Assembly: GCA_033557465.1 (NCBI GenBank)
Contig: CM066033.1
Span: forward strand, 910,868,808-910,932,807
Direction of reading: 5' to 3'
DNA from: Ichthyophis bannanicus
Taxonomy: Eukaryota; Chordata; Amphibia; Gymnophiona; Ichthyophiidae
DNA: 64,000 nt
The translations under genes and the position numbers were made by a program. Under the pieces are notes generated by a model, which saw only the letters and a list, made by a program, of their open reading frames with translations, did not search any database and had not been told where the DNA came from. Below are positions 54,086 to 64,000 of the stretch, in pieces (within the stretch, counting starts at the first letter, position 1; every line of letters starts with the position of its first letter).

Positions 54086-54578
54086 TCAAAGATGGGCCCG
54101 TTTTAAACCAGATTCCACAACCATGGGTGTAGACGCATCTGCACTTCCAGAATCAAGGAGACAGACTGTACCAGCGCAGCCTGCATAAACCCCGGAACAC
54201 AAGTATACACAGCAAGCAGCCTGGATGTCCCTGCCCTTGGCAAATTCCGAACAGTTGTGTATAATGAGATGCTGCCCGTCTCCATGCGGCCATGTCTCCC
54301 CAATTAAAATGAGCATCCACGAAGCTGCTTTTCACACTGACTGTGTGGTGCTTATGCAAACTATCCATGAAAACGGATGATGCAGATGTGCTGATGCACA
54401 ATAGACCAGATAAACTAGTCCTTTGCATGAACAGAACACTGCAAAGTAATCTCTCTACACAGCAAGTAGAAAGTGATATGTTCATCCTGATATATCCTAC
54501 AGCAAAACATACATGGTAGTACGAGAACATTGCAGTTGTGCTTGCATTGGTTATCTCTGACAACAGTCTGTACAATAA
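54086..54578. other. No gene recognised
   Basis: Unassigned sequence between CR1 pieces. Confidence 0.5.
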
Positions 54579-54921
54579 GAACATAAGATATGCCATACTG
54601 GGTCAGACCAAAGTCCATCAAGCCCAGTATCCTGTTTTCAACAGTGGCCAATCTAGGTCATATGTACCTAGCAGTTTCCCCAAGGGACACAGGTTCCACA
54701 ATGCTTGTATTGGGTCAAGCAGTGATATCCTGGGTCCCTTCTTAGTAATGGTTTATGGACCTTTCCTCCAGGAACTTGTCCAAACCTTTTTTAAATCCAG
54801 CTACACTAACAGCTTTTACTACATCCTCCGGTAACAAATTCCAGAGTTAAAGACTAATAAGAGAAAATATTTTTTCACTCAATGTGTAATTAAATAGGTT
54901 ACTCTGTAGCTTCATAGCATG
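54579..54921 (-). mobile_element. CR1 3-prime end, truncated
   Basis: Same 3-prime UTR and RT tail as CR1 no. 2 (gccatactgggtcagacc block), cut off in the RT tail where the next CR1 begins. It shows the uninterrupted TAATGG site used by transposon B. Confidence 0.85.
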
Positions 54922-55665
54922 TCATAAGAACATAAGAACATAAGATATGCCATACTGGGTCAGACCAAGGTCCATCAAGCCCAGTATTCTGTTTCCAACA
55001 GTGGCCAATCTAGGTCATATGTACCTAGCAGTTTCCCCAAGGGACACAGGTTCCACAATGCTTGTATTGGTTCAAGCATTGATATCCTGGGTCCCTTCTT
55101 AGTAATGGTTTATGGACCTTTCCTCCAGGAACTTGTCCAAACCTTTTTTAAACCCAGCTACACTAACAGCCTTTACTACATCCTCCGGTAACAAATTCCA
55201 GAGTTTGATTACACGTTGAGTGAAAAAATATTTTCTTTTATTAGTCTTAAATAGTTTACCCTGTAGCTTTATTGCATGTCCCCTAGTCTTTCTATCTTCT
55301 AATGATGTAAACAATTGATCTACGTTTACCTGTTCAACTGCATTCATTAATTTATAGACCTCTATCATATCTCCCCCTCAGCTGTCTCTTTTCCAGGTTG
55401 AAGAGCCCTAACATTTTTAGCCTCTCTTCAAAGGGGTATCCTTCCATCCCCTTTACCATTTTGGTGGCTCTTCTCTGTACCTTTTCTAATAACGCTATAT
55501 CCTTTTTCAGATACGACGACCAGAAATGCACACAATACTCATGGTGCGGTCACACCATGGAATGATACAGAGGCATTATAATATCCTTTGTTTTATTTTC
55601 CATTCCTTTCCTTATGATACCTAGCATTCTATTTGCTCTCCTGGTCACTGCTGCACACTGGGCAG
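54922..55665 (-). mobile_element. CR1 3-prime end, longer copy
   Basis: Minus-strand frame 55368-55099 encodes [36 protein letters not shown] and FKKGLDKFLEE. The RT C-terminal region continues to about 55665. It abuts a truncated DIRS-A. Confidence 0.85.
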
Positions 55666-55675
55666 AGGGTCTGGG

Positions 55676-56036
55676 GTCTGTGGTCTGGATGAATGAGGAT
55701 GTGAGTATAAGCATCCTTTAGGTCTAAGGAGCATAGCCAGTCTCCCTGCTGGAGGTAGGGCAGCAGTATCCCAAGGGTAAGCATCTTGAACTTTTCCCTC
55801 TCCAGAAACTTGTTTAGGTTTCGCAAGTCTAGGATAGGCCAGAGGCCTCCTGTCCTTTTTGGTACCAGGAAGTACCTGGAGTAGAAGCCTTGCCCTTTCA
55901 GGTGGTGAGGCACCGGTTCCACCGCCTGTTCCTTTAGAAGACTTGCCAACTCCTGAAGGAGGAGGCTCCTGTGCAGAGGGAGTCTTAGAGGCTCCCCTGG
56001 ATAGTAGGAGCGGGGTAGCTGGTGGAAGTGGAACAT
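55676..56036 (-). pseudogene. DIRS-A reverse transcriptase, N-terminal part
   Basis: The frame from 56036 reads YFLVPKRTGGLWPILDLRNL, NKFLEREKFKMLTLGILLPY and LDLKDAYTHILIHPDH and ends at the truncation. It lacks the YxDD box. Here the frame runs through the point where the other DIRS-A copy is shifted. Confidence 0.85.
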
Positions 56037-56161
56037 GTAGCCCTTTTGGACTATGCTCAGTACCCAGGTATCCCCTCTGATGGCTGGCCACCCGTATGCA
56101 TACAGGATCAGCCGACCTCCTGTGCTGTGGAGCCAGCGGCGGAGAGGCTATGCTGTGGAAG

Positions 56162-57269
56162 TCAAAACCCCGCTCCCTGTTGTGCAGGAGCCGGAGCTGG
56201 CAGCTTGGTGGTCTTCTGCCTACGGGGCCCATGCCCCTGCCCCTTGGCCTGCTGGCCCTGTTGGGGAGCTGGAGAGGCCTGATATTGAGGGTAGGTTATG
56301 TAGGCAGCACCCTTCTTCAGGAAAAAGGGCTTCTTTCCCGAGCCCTTCTTTTTTTGAGAAGGGGCAGAAGTCTTTCTAGACAGCCTTGTCCTGGTGAGAG
56401 TCTCAGTCTCGATTTCTGCAGCCTTTTCAGTCATGGGCTTACCAAATAGGTTGTCACCTCGGCACGGGACATCGACCAACTTGTCCTGCACCCATGACTC
56501 CAGGTCCGATGACTGTAGACAGGCCTGTCAGTGTGCACCGATGCTGGCTGTGGCTACCTGGGCGAAGCCTCGAAGCCATCATAGGCTGCTCGAGAGATAA
56601 ACTTCGAGCACTCTCGGATCCCTGTAGACAAGGCCTTGAACCTCTGCAAGGGTTCCTCGGAGAGGGCAGCTGAGAACCCGGCAATCTCCTTTGCCAGGTC
56701 CTCTAAGTACATGCCCATGTACAGCTGGTAAGTCTGGCACAGCAAGATAGCATAGAGCCCTGGAAGCACTTTCTACCGAGGGCATCCAGGTTCCAGGCCT
56801 CCTGGCCGGGAGGCACTGAAGAGTGCATCTTCTGACTCTTCAGGCAGTCCATGGCCGATTCCACAACCGACTCTGAGAGCCCGGGGGGGCGGCGGCGGTC
56901 AGGGCTATGTGACCTGGCCCTTGAGGACCCAGGGGCCTCCACTGACGCCGCCCTCACGAGCTTCTTCTTCCTTTTGTGCTCCCGGGTGGGATACCCCCTC
57001 TCAGAGGAACCACAACGGCGCTCGGGGTCAGACTCCCGAGATGTCGAGGCCTCTGAGGAAGTCCGGGCCCGGCCAGATGTGGACTCTGAAAAATTTCTCT
57101 CACGTTGATGCTGACGGCTCCGAAATGCCTTCGACGACATTTTGCCGCACGGGCCACAGACCAGTGGGTCATGGTCGGGCCCAAGGCATTGGAGGCAGCA
57201 GTCATGTGTGTCGGTGAGAGACATACGTTTCTTACACCGATCACATTTTTTGAACCCGCTGGCAGCCAT
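56162..57269 (-). pseudogene. DIRS-A gag-like protein, broken
   Basis: The N-terminus MAASGFKKCDRCKKRMSLTD has the same Cys/His cluster as the other copy, then Ser/Arg-rich sequence to about residue 130. A deletion removes much of the low-complexity middle found at 14400-14900. Later frames keep DKLVDVPCRGDNLFGKPM and the basic tail QKKKGSGKK, GQGHGPRRQK. Confidence 0.78.
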
Positions 57270-57709
57270 CGGGGGAAAAAGGGCCCCTGCAAGTCAAAAG
57301 ACCGGGCTGCCAGTGAAAAGAACAGAAAAAGCGCGAACGCTAGTCACAAAGGACAAAAACCGAAAAAGAATTTCCAGACTCGATACTGGTGTACCGAGCC
57401 CAGGCGGTACAGGGAACCGGTGTCGAACCGGAAAAGAAACACGAAAAATCGCAGAAAAAAAATAATCTACTTTTCCTGGGTGACACGAACTACGTCCGTT
57501 GGGCTCCGCAGAAAAAAAAAAAAAAGACTGAGCAAGATGGCACCCTTGGGTGGGAAGGGGACCACGCAGACATGCTGCGTTCCCAAAGGCTTTCTTTGAA
57601 AGCTGGGGAAATGCTCCGCACGGGGGCTCCGTCGGCTCCGACATCACCCATATGTGAGGACTGACTTCCTGCTTGGTCCTGGAGAAAAGAGAGAGTAGAG
57701 TCAAAGATT

Positions 57710-58985
57710 ACCCCAAGGTTGCGAGCTCAGGAAACAGGGAGGAATTTAGTGTCATCCACAGAAATAGAGAATGGAAGAAGAAGGGAGCAGGTGGTTTTAG
57801 GGGGAAAGATAAGTAGCTCAGTTTTTGCCATGTTCAATTTCAAATGGTGATGAGACATCCAGGCAATAATGTCAGTCTAAGCAGGCAGAGATCCAGGATT
57901 GGATTCCTGGAGATTTCAGGTGCAGATAGGTAGATCTGAGTCATCAGAATAAAGATGGCACTGAAAACTATGGGAGGAAATAAGTGCACCAAAGAACCTA
58001 GTGTAGAGAGAAAAATAGAGGTCCCAAGACAGAGCCCCGAGTACATCAACTGAAAATGGGATGGCAGTAGAGGAGGATCCACTAGAATATACACTAAAAG
58101 TGCGATGGGAGAGCTAAGAAGAAAACCAGGACAGAACAGAGCCCCTAAATCCAAGTGAGTACCGGGTATTGAGAAGGTGGTGATCAACAGTGTCAAAGGC
58201 AGCAGAAAGGTCAAGAAGGATGAGGATTGAGTAAAAGCCCTTGGATTTGGCAAGGAACAAGTTGCTGGAGACTTTGGCAAGAGCTGTTTCAGTGGAATGT
58301 AGAGAACAAAAGCCAGACCAGTGGATCCAGAAGGGCTTGAGAGGAAAGAAAGTCAAGAGAGCTGCGATGAACTGCTCGTTTAAGTAGTTTTGAAGCAAAG
58401 GGGAGGAGAGAGATAGGCCAATAGCTGGAAGGACAGACAGGGTCTCGTGAGGACTTTTTGAGGAGAGGTGTGACCAGTTCATGTTTGAAGGCCACAGGAA
58501 CAGTTGTAGTATAAAGCGACAGGTTAAGGATGACAGATGGAAGGGATAACGACAGAAGAGATAGAGCTTAGTAGATGGGTGGGAATGGGATCAGAGGAGC
58601 AGGTAATCAGTTTGGAGAAGAGAAGATTTGCAGTTCCCTCAGTGATTTCAGAAAAGGAAGAAAGAGTGACAGAAGATGAAGGAAGGATTTGGGACTGAAG
58701 AGGGGGAGGGGAGGGGAGATGAACCTGTGGAGAATTCAAGGCTAATCTTCTGGACTTCGTCATGGAAATAGTCAGCTAAGGTCTGGACAGAAAGTGAAGG
58801 AGGGAGTGGGGGAAGAGGAACCTTGAAAAGAGAAGTGAGCATAGCAAAAAGACGGCAAGGGACAGAGGCAAGAAAGTTAGTCATATGAACATAATACTCT
58901 TGCATGCCGTGTGCTATGGCCGACTGGAAAGAGGTTAGCATGAATTTGAAATGTAGATAGTCAGCAAGCGTACGTGATTTAAGCC
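57710..58985 (-). mobile_element. L2-clade LINE, RT N-terminal fragment
   Basis: Minus-strand frames 58482-57840 and 58763-58524 show the RT entry (SLLPFASKLLKRAV), HSTETALAKVSSNLFLAKS, and the palm motif LLDLSAAFDTVDHHLL with the catalytic Asp. Several frame changes. Both UTRs are absent. Confidence 0.8.
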
Positions 58986-58989
58986 AAAG

Positions 58990-59225
58990 GCGCTCAGCCC
59001 TTAATGTTAGGGGTCTTCAATACCGCCTTAAAAGAGAGAAACCTCTAAATGATTTTGTTGGAATGCAGTCCAATATTCTTCCTTTACAGGAAACACACAC
59101 ATCTCAGAGCTCACCAACTAGCACGTTTGTGCGCTCCCTGGTAGGAGCGATTTCATTGTCTTGGCAGCTTTAATAATACTGGTACTGCTGTTCTGTTAGC
59201 AGCTAAAAAGGTTGGAACACAGAGA
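58990..59225 (+). mobile_element. L1 ORF2 endonuclease fragment
   Basis: Plus-strand codons near 59000-59100 read LNVRGLQYRLKREK and NILPLQETHTS, typical of the L1 endonuclease N-terminus with the catalytic Glu in QETH. Stops follow. It is a short fragment. Confidence 0.65.
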
Positions 59226-60775
59226 AGTGGGTGATCTCCAGCTACATAGTAACATAGTATATGATGGCAGATAAAGACCAGTATGGTCCATCTAGTCTGC
59301 CCAGCAAGGTGGAAAGAATAGGTGCACCTGCCGCTCCTTGTGGGTCAGCCCTCCCCATGCCTTCGTTTAGGGGTGCACCTACTGCTCAGTGTAGGTCACC
59401 CCTATTTACTGAGATATCAGAGATAGTTATGTTTGTTTTGATTTTATCCTGTTGCTATAAAAGGGATCCACTGTGTCTGTCCCATGCCATTTTGAATTCT
59501 GTCACTGTATTTGCCTCCACCACTTCCATCGGCAGGCCATTCCAAGCATCCACCACCCTTTCAGTGAAAGTATTTCCTGACATTGCCTTTCAGTTTACCC
59601 CCTTGCAGCTTCATGTTATGCCCTCTAGTTTTACAGCTTCCCCGTCTTTGGAAGAGGTTGGTTTGTTCATTATTTCTTGTTAAGTATTTAAAGGTCTGAA
59701 TCATATCTCCCCTAGTCCTCCTCTCCTCCAGAGTGTACATATTTAGGTCTTCAAGTCTCTTCTCATAAGTCTTCTGACGCGGGCTCCAAATCATTTTGGT
59801 CACCTTCACTGTTCCCTCTAAGCTGTGCACGTGTGCGCGCGCACACACCTAGCCAAGTGAGTGCACAAACTTTACAACAGAGCGCACAAAAATTACGGTT
59901 CTGATTCTAATAGAAAACACAGATGTCTTAAAATTTAAAAGTTGTGATTGCAATTACTAGAAATTTTCCGCTTCATTTAGTAATCGTCTGTTTTCATTTA
60001 ATTTGATTAAAATCAATGTGGTGTACATACTATATTCTGACGTGTAGTCAAATTTTAAAGTATATAACTCCGAGTGTCATTATGTGGCGCACAAAAATGT
60101 AACCTTCCTTCAAAAGCTGCACAGCTGATATTTTATGCGCACATAGCCTACAGAAAATTAGAGGGAACATTGGTCACCTTCCTCTGAACTGTTCCCAGCC
60201 TTTTTATGTCCTTTGCAAGATATGGTCTCCAAAACTGAACACAATATTCCAAGTGAGGCCTCCCCAGCGACTTGTACAGTGGCATTAGTATCTCTTCCTT
60301 TCTGCTGGTTTGTTACTTCTTCCCTATTATCACTTTTGTGGAGAGGTACCACATCAGCCCTTCTCCAGTCCTGTAGAACTTCTCCCGAATCCAAAGATCT
60401 ATTAAAAACATCCTTTAATGGCCCTGCAAGAACCTCTGAGCTCTTTCAGTATCCTGGAATGTATCCCATCCAGTCCCATGGCCTTGGCCACTTTCATTTT
60501 TGCAAGCTGCTCTAACACATCATCTTCTGTGAATGGTATAGTATCTACTCCATTCCCATTTGTATATTTGTCAATCACAGGTGGTCCTTCTCCAGGATTT
60601 TCTCTAGTAAAAACAGAGCAGAAGTATTGTTTAGTGCTTTTTCAATGTCACTTTCCACAAATCTGTTCTCAGCACTTTTGCGTCCTGCAATTTCACCTCT
60701 GATTTTCCTCCTCTCCCGAATATACCTGAAAAATGTTTTGTCGTCACACTTCACATCTTTAGCCACATACCGGCG
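59226..60775 (-). mobile_element. CR1 LINE fragment interrupted by a hAT MITE
   Basis: Minus-strand pieces: LNMYTLEERRTRGDMIQTFK near 59700-59850 (RT tail), ILQDWRRADVVPLHKSDN near 60320, and KTFFRYIRERRKIRGEI near 60740 (linker before RT). The middle of the RT is deleted. The MITE at 59807-60172 splits the tail. Confidence 0.78.
59807..60172. mobile_element. hAT-type MITE, 366 bp
   Basis: The ends cactgttccctctaa and ttagagggaacattg are inverted, and the 8-bp duplication GTCACCTT (59799-59806 and 60173-60180) is perfect. The interior is AT-rich and non-coding. Confidence 0.92.
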
Positions 60776-60900
60776 GAGTAGCCTAATAGAGCAGTGGGCT
60801 GTGAACCAGAGAATCTAGGATTCAAATCCCATTGCAACTTCTTATGATCTTGGGCAAGTCACTTAATCCTCCATCGCTTCATGTTCAAACTTAGGGTACG
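60776..60900 (+). mobile_element. CORE-type SINE, 5-prime part
   Basis: A-box-like tagcctaatagagcagtggg, B box ggattcaaatcccat and body cttgggcaagtcacttaat on the plus strand. The tail is not recognisable. Confidence 0.75.
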
Positions 60901-62716
60901 TTTACTAAAGCGAACTAGAGTTTTGCAGGCATCACATGTTTAGGGTAGATATCAATGCACGGTAACTGCTGGGAGAATGTACAACATGGCCCCAACAGAT
61001 ACTGCACTTATTTGGTCCCTAACACATACTGGTGGTAAAGTGGATGCACTTAATGCCACCCACTGAGGTGGGTGAAGCTAACTGTGAATCCAATATACAG
61101 ACACACACTCATTCTGCTCCTACCCCCCCCCCTCCCCACACACACACACAGACACCTTTTGTAGCTTTTTGGGCTACTTTTGAGTGTTGCTATGGGCAAG
61201 AAAACCACAAAAATGGCATCACTGGGGATGAAACTGACAATGCACTTTCCTGCAGAACTACTTTCATATTGTGGTCTTTTTCATGCATTTGCACGTAAAG
61301 GACATTTAAATTATCACTTCTTTAGAATACATTTTGTGTGTGCTAAAATTCCTTGTGCACTGTAAATAATTTTAGCGTACAAACATGCACTAAAACATGA
61401 GTACTGAAGTGGCCTCTCTAGGTGTAGTACATTATACCTCACCAGATGTACAGCTTGACTAGAATGTAATAAGTGCATACATTACTAAAAGTACTACCAG
61501 GTATACATTTTGGAAGAAAGTGAACATTTTTGTTCATTTATCTTGCATTTGTTCTAAAACCTTTTCTCAAGCAGAACAGAACTATGAAGTTGTCAAGGCA
61601 ACAGACACCGAAGAGGAGAAATGCCCGAGACTGGCAGCTGAATTTAGTGGTTTGAAAAAGAAGGAAGCAAGTGAAGGATGAGTGTAATGAGCTGGCCTAA
61701 TAAGAGACACATAATCCAATGCTGTAGATTTCAGAAAAGAAACTTGAGAAAGCGAGATGGACTAAAATGCACTTTTAATAAAACTGAATTGAGGAAACAG
61801 TGGTTAGCAGATGTGCTCAGCGCTTTGTTTTCTGTGCACTCTGCCATGTTTGTGACCTGTGTAGAAATACTGCAGAATTGCAAAAGACAAGGAATTTACC
61901 CATCATGCTCCAGCCCAGAAAGAGCTAATCAATGTGCCCCAATGGTGTCTTTGTTCAGTTTTGTTTCTCTGTTATCTACAATGCCCAGTGAGTCCCAATT
62001 CCACAAAACTTCTCAGCCTTTAAGAAACTGCTCACTGTTACTAACCAAATTATTACTCACATGCTATTAGAAATTAAAAGTAAATAATGTAATGTATGGG
62101 TGACTTCATGAAATAAAAATTTTAAATTTTACTTATGAAAATAAGGGTCAACAAAAGTTATAAGTGATACCTTTTTTTCACAAACTTAATGTATCACTTA
62201 CATTTGTTGATCCTTATTTTCACATTTCCAAGTGGACTAACAGCACAGTCATAATTCTCTGCTTATACTTACTTGTGATATTTTTAACAAGGTAGTCTTT
62301 TTATTGCCTTTCCATTTCTATACTGCATGGATTGGTATCGCAGTACAGGTGCCTATCAGGGATGTCCATTCACTACCATGCCTTAAGTATAGGAGCATGT
62401 TTTACAAAAGTGGGATAAGTACTTAATATGGGTTTTAGTGTGAACTAATAAGGTGAAAAGCCGATACCACCTTTGGCAAAAAAAGATGGTACACATCTCA
62501 AAACCACCTTTTCCTTGGAAAACACCAAATAGGGCTCCTTACAAGAAATACTGGCCAGGAACGGTTTACAATATGCTCAAAACACAGAAAGGCCAGGCCT
62601 GGCCAGGAAACAGAAAAGAACTACAATTCTTGATAAGAAAGCAGCAAGCACACTCGACAGAAAGAAGAAGCAAAAGAAGGGAGAGAGGGCAAGCGACAGG
62701 AGAGAAGGAACTAGAT
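60901..62716. other. No gene recognised
   Basis: Apparently single-copy intronic or intergenic DNA with a C-rich/CA tract (61121-61152) and a small hairpin at 62136-62222. I looked for further ABHD1 exons on the minus strand and found none. Confidence 0.55.
62136..62222. repeat. Small hairpin repeat
   Basis: tgaaaataagggtcaac ... aagtgatac is mirrored by gtatcactta ... gatccttattttca, about 33-bp arms around a 20-bp loop. It may be the core of a tiny MITE. Confidence 0.65.
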
Positions 62717-63082
62717 CAGGGGTCACCAACCTGTGGCCCACGAGGTCCCTTCGTGCGGCCCGCGAGGCTCTACCCCGGTTAACATTACGTGCGGCCCGCC
62801 AAGGATTCCCGCCATTGTATCCACGCGCTCGCAGCTCACCGACCACCTGCAAGCGTCCCTTCTCCTGTCAGTGTCATCTGTGAAGTCGGACTTTAAGCGT
62901 TTGTCTGCTAGCATGAATCATCAGCCATCTCATTAAATTCAATAAAGGTGATCAGCCATTGTTTTCATAATTTTGCGTTTGTTGTTTTTTTTCGCGGGGG
63001 CGGGGAGAAGGGGGGTGCAGCCCGCGAGGCTCCCGGTAGTTGGCTGTGCGGCCCGCGGCCCTCTGGAGGTTGGTGACCCCAG
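62717..63082 (+). mobile_element. hAT deletion derivative keeping the transposase C-terminus
   Basis: The ends caggggtcaccaacctgtgg and ggttggtgaccccag are inverted, with a perfect 8-bp duplication AACTAGAT (62709-62716 and 63083-63090). The plus strand at about 62835-62936 encodes LTDHLQASLLLSVSSVKSDF...NHQPSH and a stop. This resembles the last residues of Charlie/ZBED-type hAT transposases, so this 366-bp unit arose by internal deletion of an autonomous element. Confidence 0.88.
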
Positions 63083-63099
63083 AACTAGATGGAAAAACT

Positions 63100-63386
63100 G
63101 GGCGGTAGGTCATAGGCGAGACAGAAAAGATGTGTTTTAAGGAGTGCTTTAAACTATGGATAGGATGGTTCCAAGCGGAAGGGAAAGAGGGAGGGAGTGC
63201 CATAAGGATGGTGCTAGGAAGAAAAAGGCAGAATTGCAGGTGCGTTCCAAATTGGCATGTGCAGGGGAGGGAAGTTCAAGATGGTTAATGTGAATGGACC
63301 GGAGACTGCGAGGCACTGAACGATACTGTAGAGTCGGTTAGGTATTGCGGTGTGTGGGTATAAAGAGCTCTACGAGTCAGAATTAA

Positions 63387-63427
<41 letters not shown>

Positions 63428-63570
63428 AGGGGAGTACTTGGATCCTTTAATCCAGGTAGCGGTGGTCTTAGAAGGGTTGAGGTTAACTGCATTATGGTAC
63501 AGCCAAGCAGCGATCAAGTCAAGGGCGGAGTTAATGACAGAGAGGTCAGGCAACACACTATCTAAAAATT
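63100..63570 (-). mobile_element. L2-clade LINE fragment
   Basis: On the minus strand, 63560-63435 encodes SVINSALDLIAAWLYHNAVN and LNPSKTT, the L2 RT segment after the catalytic box. 63110-63200 (ALPPSFPSAWNH) looks like the RT C-terminus. The pieces between are lost, and the (AGT)n run lies in the gap. Confidence 0.65.
63388..63427. repeat. (AGT)n microsatellite
   Basis: About 13 agt units without interruption. Confidence 0.95.
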
Positions 63571-64000
63571 ATATGTCTATTTCACAGAGGATTCAGCTAA
63601 TTGCTATATATATTATCTACTCCTCCAATATGTTTAAGGCTATTTACTTAATTAGTTGTGAATTTCCCAAAATCAATCTTTTTCTACATCTCACATTTGA
63701 GCTTAATTAGAACCAGGTCTCAGACTTTTATCAGTACATCTTACAGGATTGGCTCCCCGTTGTACTAGCTTTGCATCAACGACCACGGTTCATGTTAAGT
63801 TTCATAACACTTGCATTCATAATTTAGTACTGATTGTCTCAATATCACGATGGTATATTTCTATAAACTGTGCATGAATGCAGTAAGTAGGAGAAACTTA
63901 TCTTGTAATTTGTCTTGTCTTAATGTTTATCTTGACTTTCCCCGACGCCACCATTCGTCACCGCATTTGCATTTCACGTAAGTTTCATCAGGGGTTCAAT
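63571..64000. other. No gene recognised; possible Penelope-like end at the edge
   Basis: AT-rich sequence. The last 60 bp read on the minus strand as cccctgatgaaacttacgtg...gtggcgtcgggg, which recalls termini of Penelope-like elements. Weak. Confidence 0.35.

Larger units (their letters stand above)
55670..57686 (-). mobile_element. DIRS-A, truncated copy (gag to RT start)
   Basis: It carries the right terminal block (to 57686, cctgcttggtcctggagaaa), leader, gag (57269 to about 56162) and the start of reverse transcriptase, then stops at a CR1. RNase H and recombinase are gone. It is closely related to 10164-15808 and supplies the bases missing at the RT frameshift there. Confidence 0.88.

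Noticed and set aside
61678..62070. A 130-codon plus-strand ORF as a possible host gene
   Set aside because: No recognisable domain, splice context or conservation signal; length is compatible with chance in this AT-rich stretch.

Overview
The window is vertebrate nuclear DNA, almost entirely transposable-element sequence, with three exons of one host gene. The element mix is DIRS-like tyrosine-recombinase retrotransposons, CR1, L2, RTE and L1 LINEs, CORE-type SINEs, hAT and mariner DNA transposons, and solo LTRs. It points to a large, repeat-rich tetrapod genome. I would guess an amphibian, most likely a caecilian, but this rests on repeat composition and not on a species-diagnostic gene.

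Host gene: three minus-strand exons (27350-27523, 6195-6243, 5929-6094) join in frame and encode part of an alpha/beta-hydrolase that I recognise as ABHD1 (close paralogue ABHD3). The intron between the first two is about 21.1 kb and is packed with elements. No further exon was found up to position 64000 or below 5929, so the gene runs off both sides.

Layout: 1-5830 holds an L1 ORF1 relic, DIRS-A termini, a nested palindromic element, a SINE, a deleted DIRS-A derivative and a DIRS-B 5-prime fragment. 6849-10070 is a head-to-head pair of solo LTRs, each carrying an open reading frame. 10164-15808 is a near-complete DIRS-A. 15918-19500 is a dead mariner and a decayed RTE with a hAT MITE. 20205-26665 is a decayed DIRS-B. 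28138-30972 is a DNA transposon with a nearly intact 517-codon transposase frame. 31800-38760 holds three L2-type LINEs, one near full length with 150-bp tandem monomers upstream. 39366-40300 is a long-TIR element. 40565-45535 is a three-level nest: a degenerate second copy of the 28-kb transposon inside one CR1, inside another CR1. 46330-53453 is a second DIRS-B carrying a third solo LTR of the ORF-bearing family. 53454-64000 is CR1, DIRS-A, L2, L1, SINE and hAT-MITE debris.

The most notable unexplained material is (1) an LTR family whose U3-like region carries a long ORF opening in phase with the first LTR base in all three copies, with a basic middle and an acidic C-terminus ending near a shared MDCSL motif; (2) a CACAGG-ended DNA transposon with 3-bp TAA target duplications and a DDE-like protein carrying a CxxC insert; and (3) several palindromic elements, including one whose ends are themselves hairpins.
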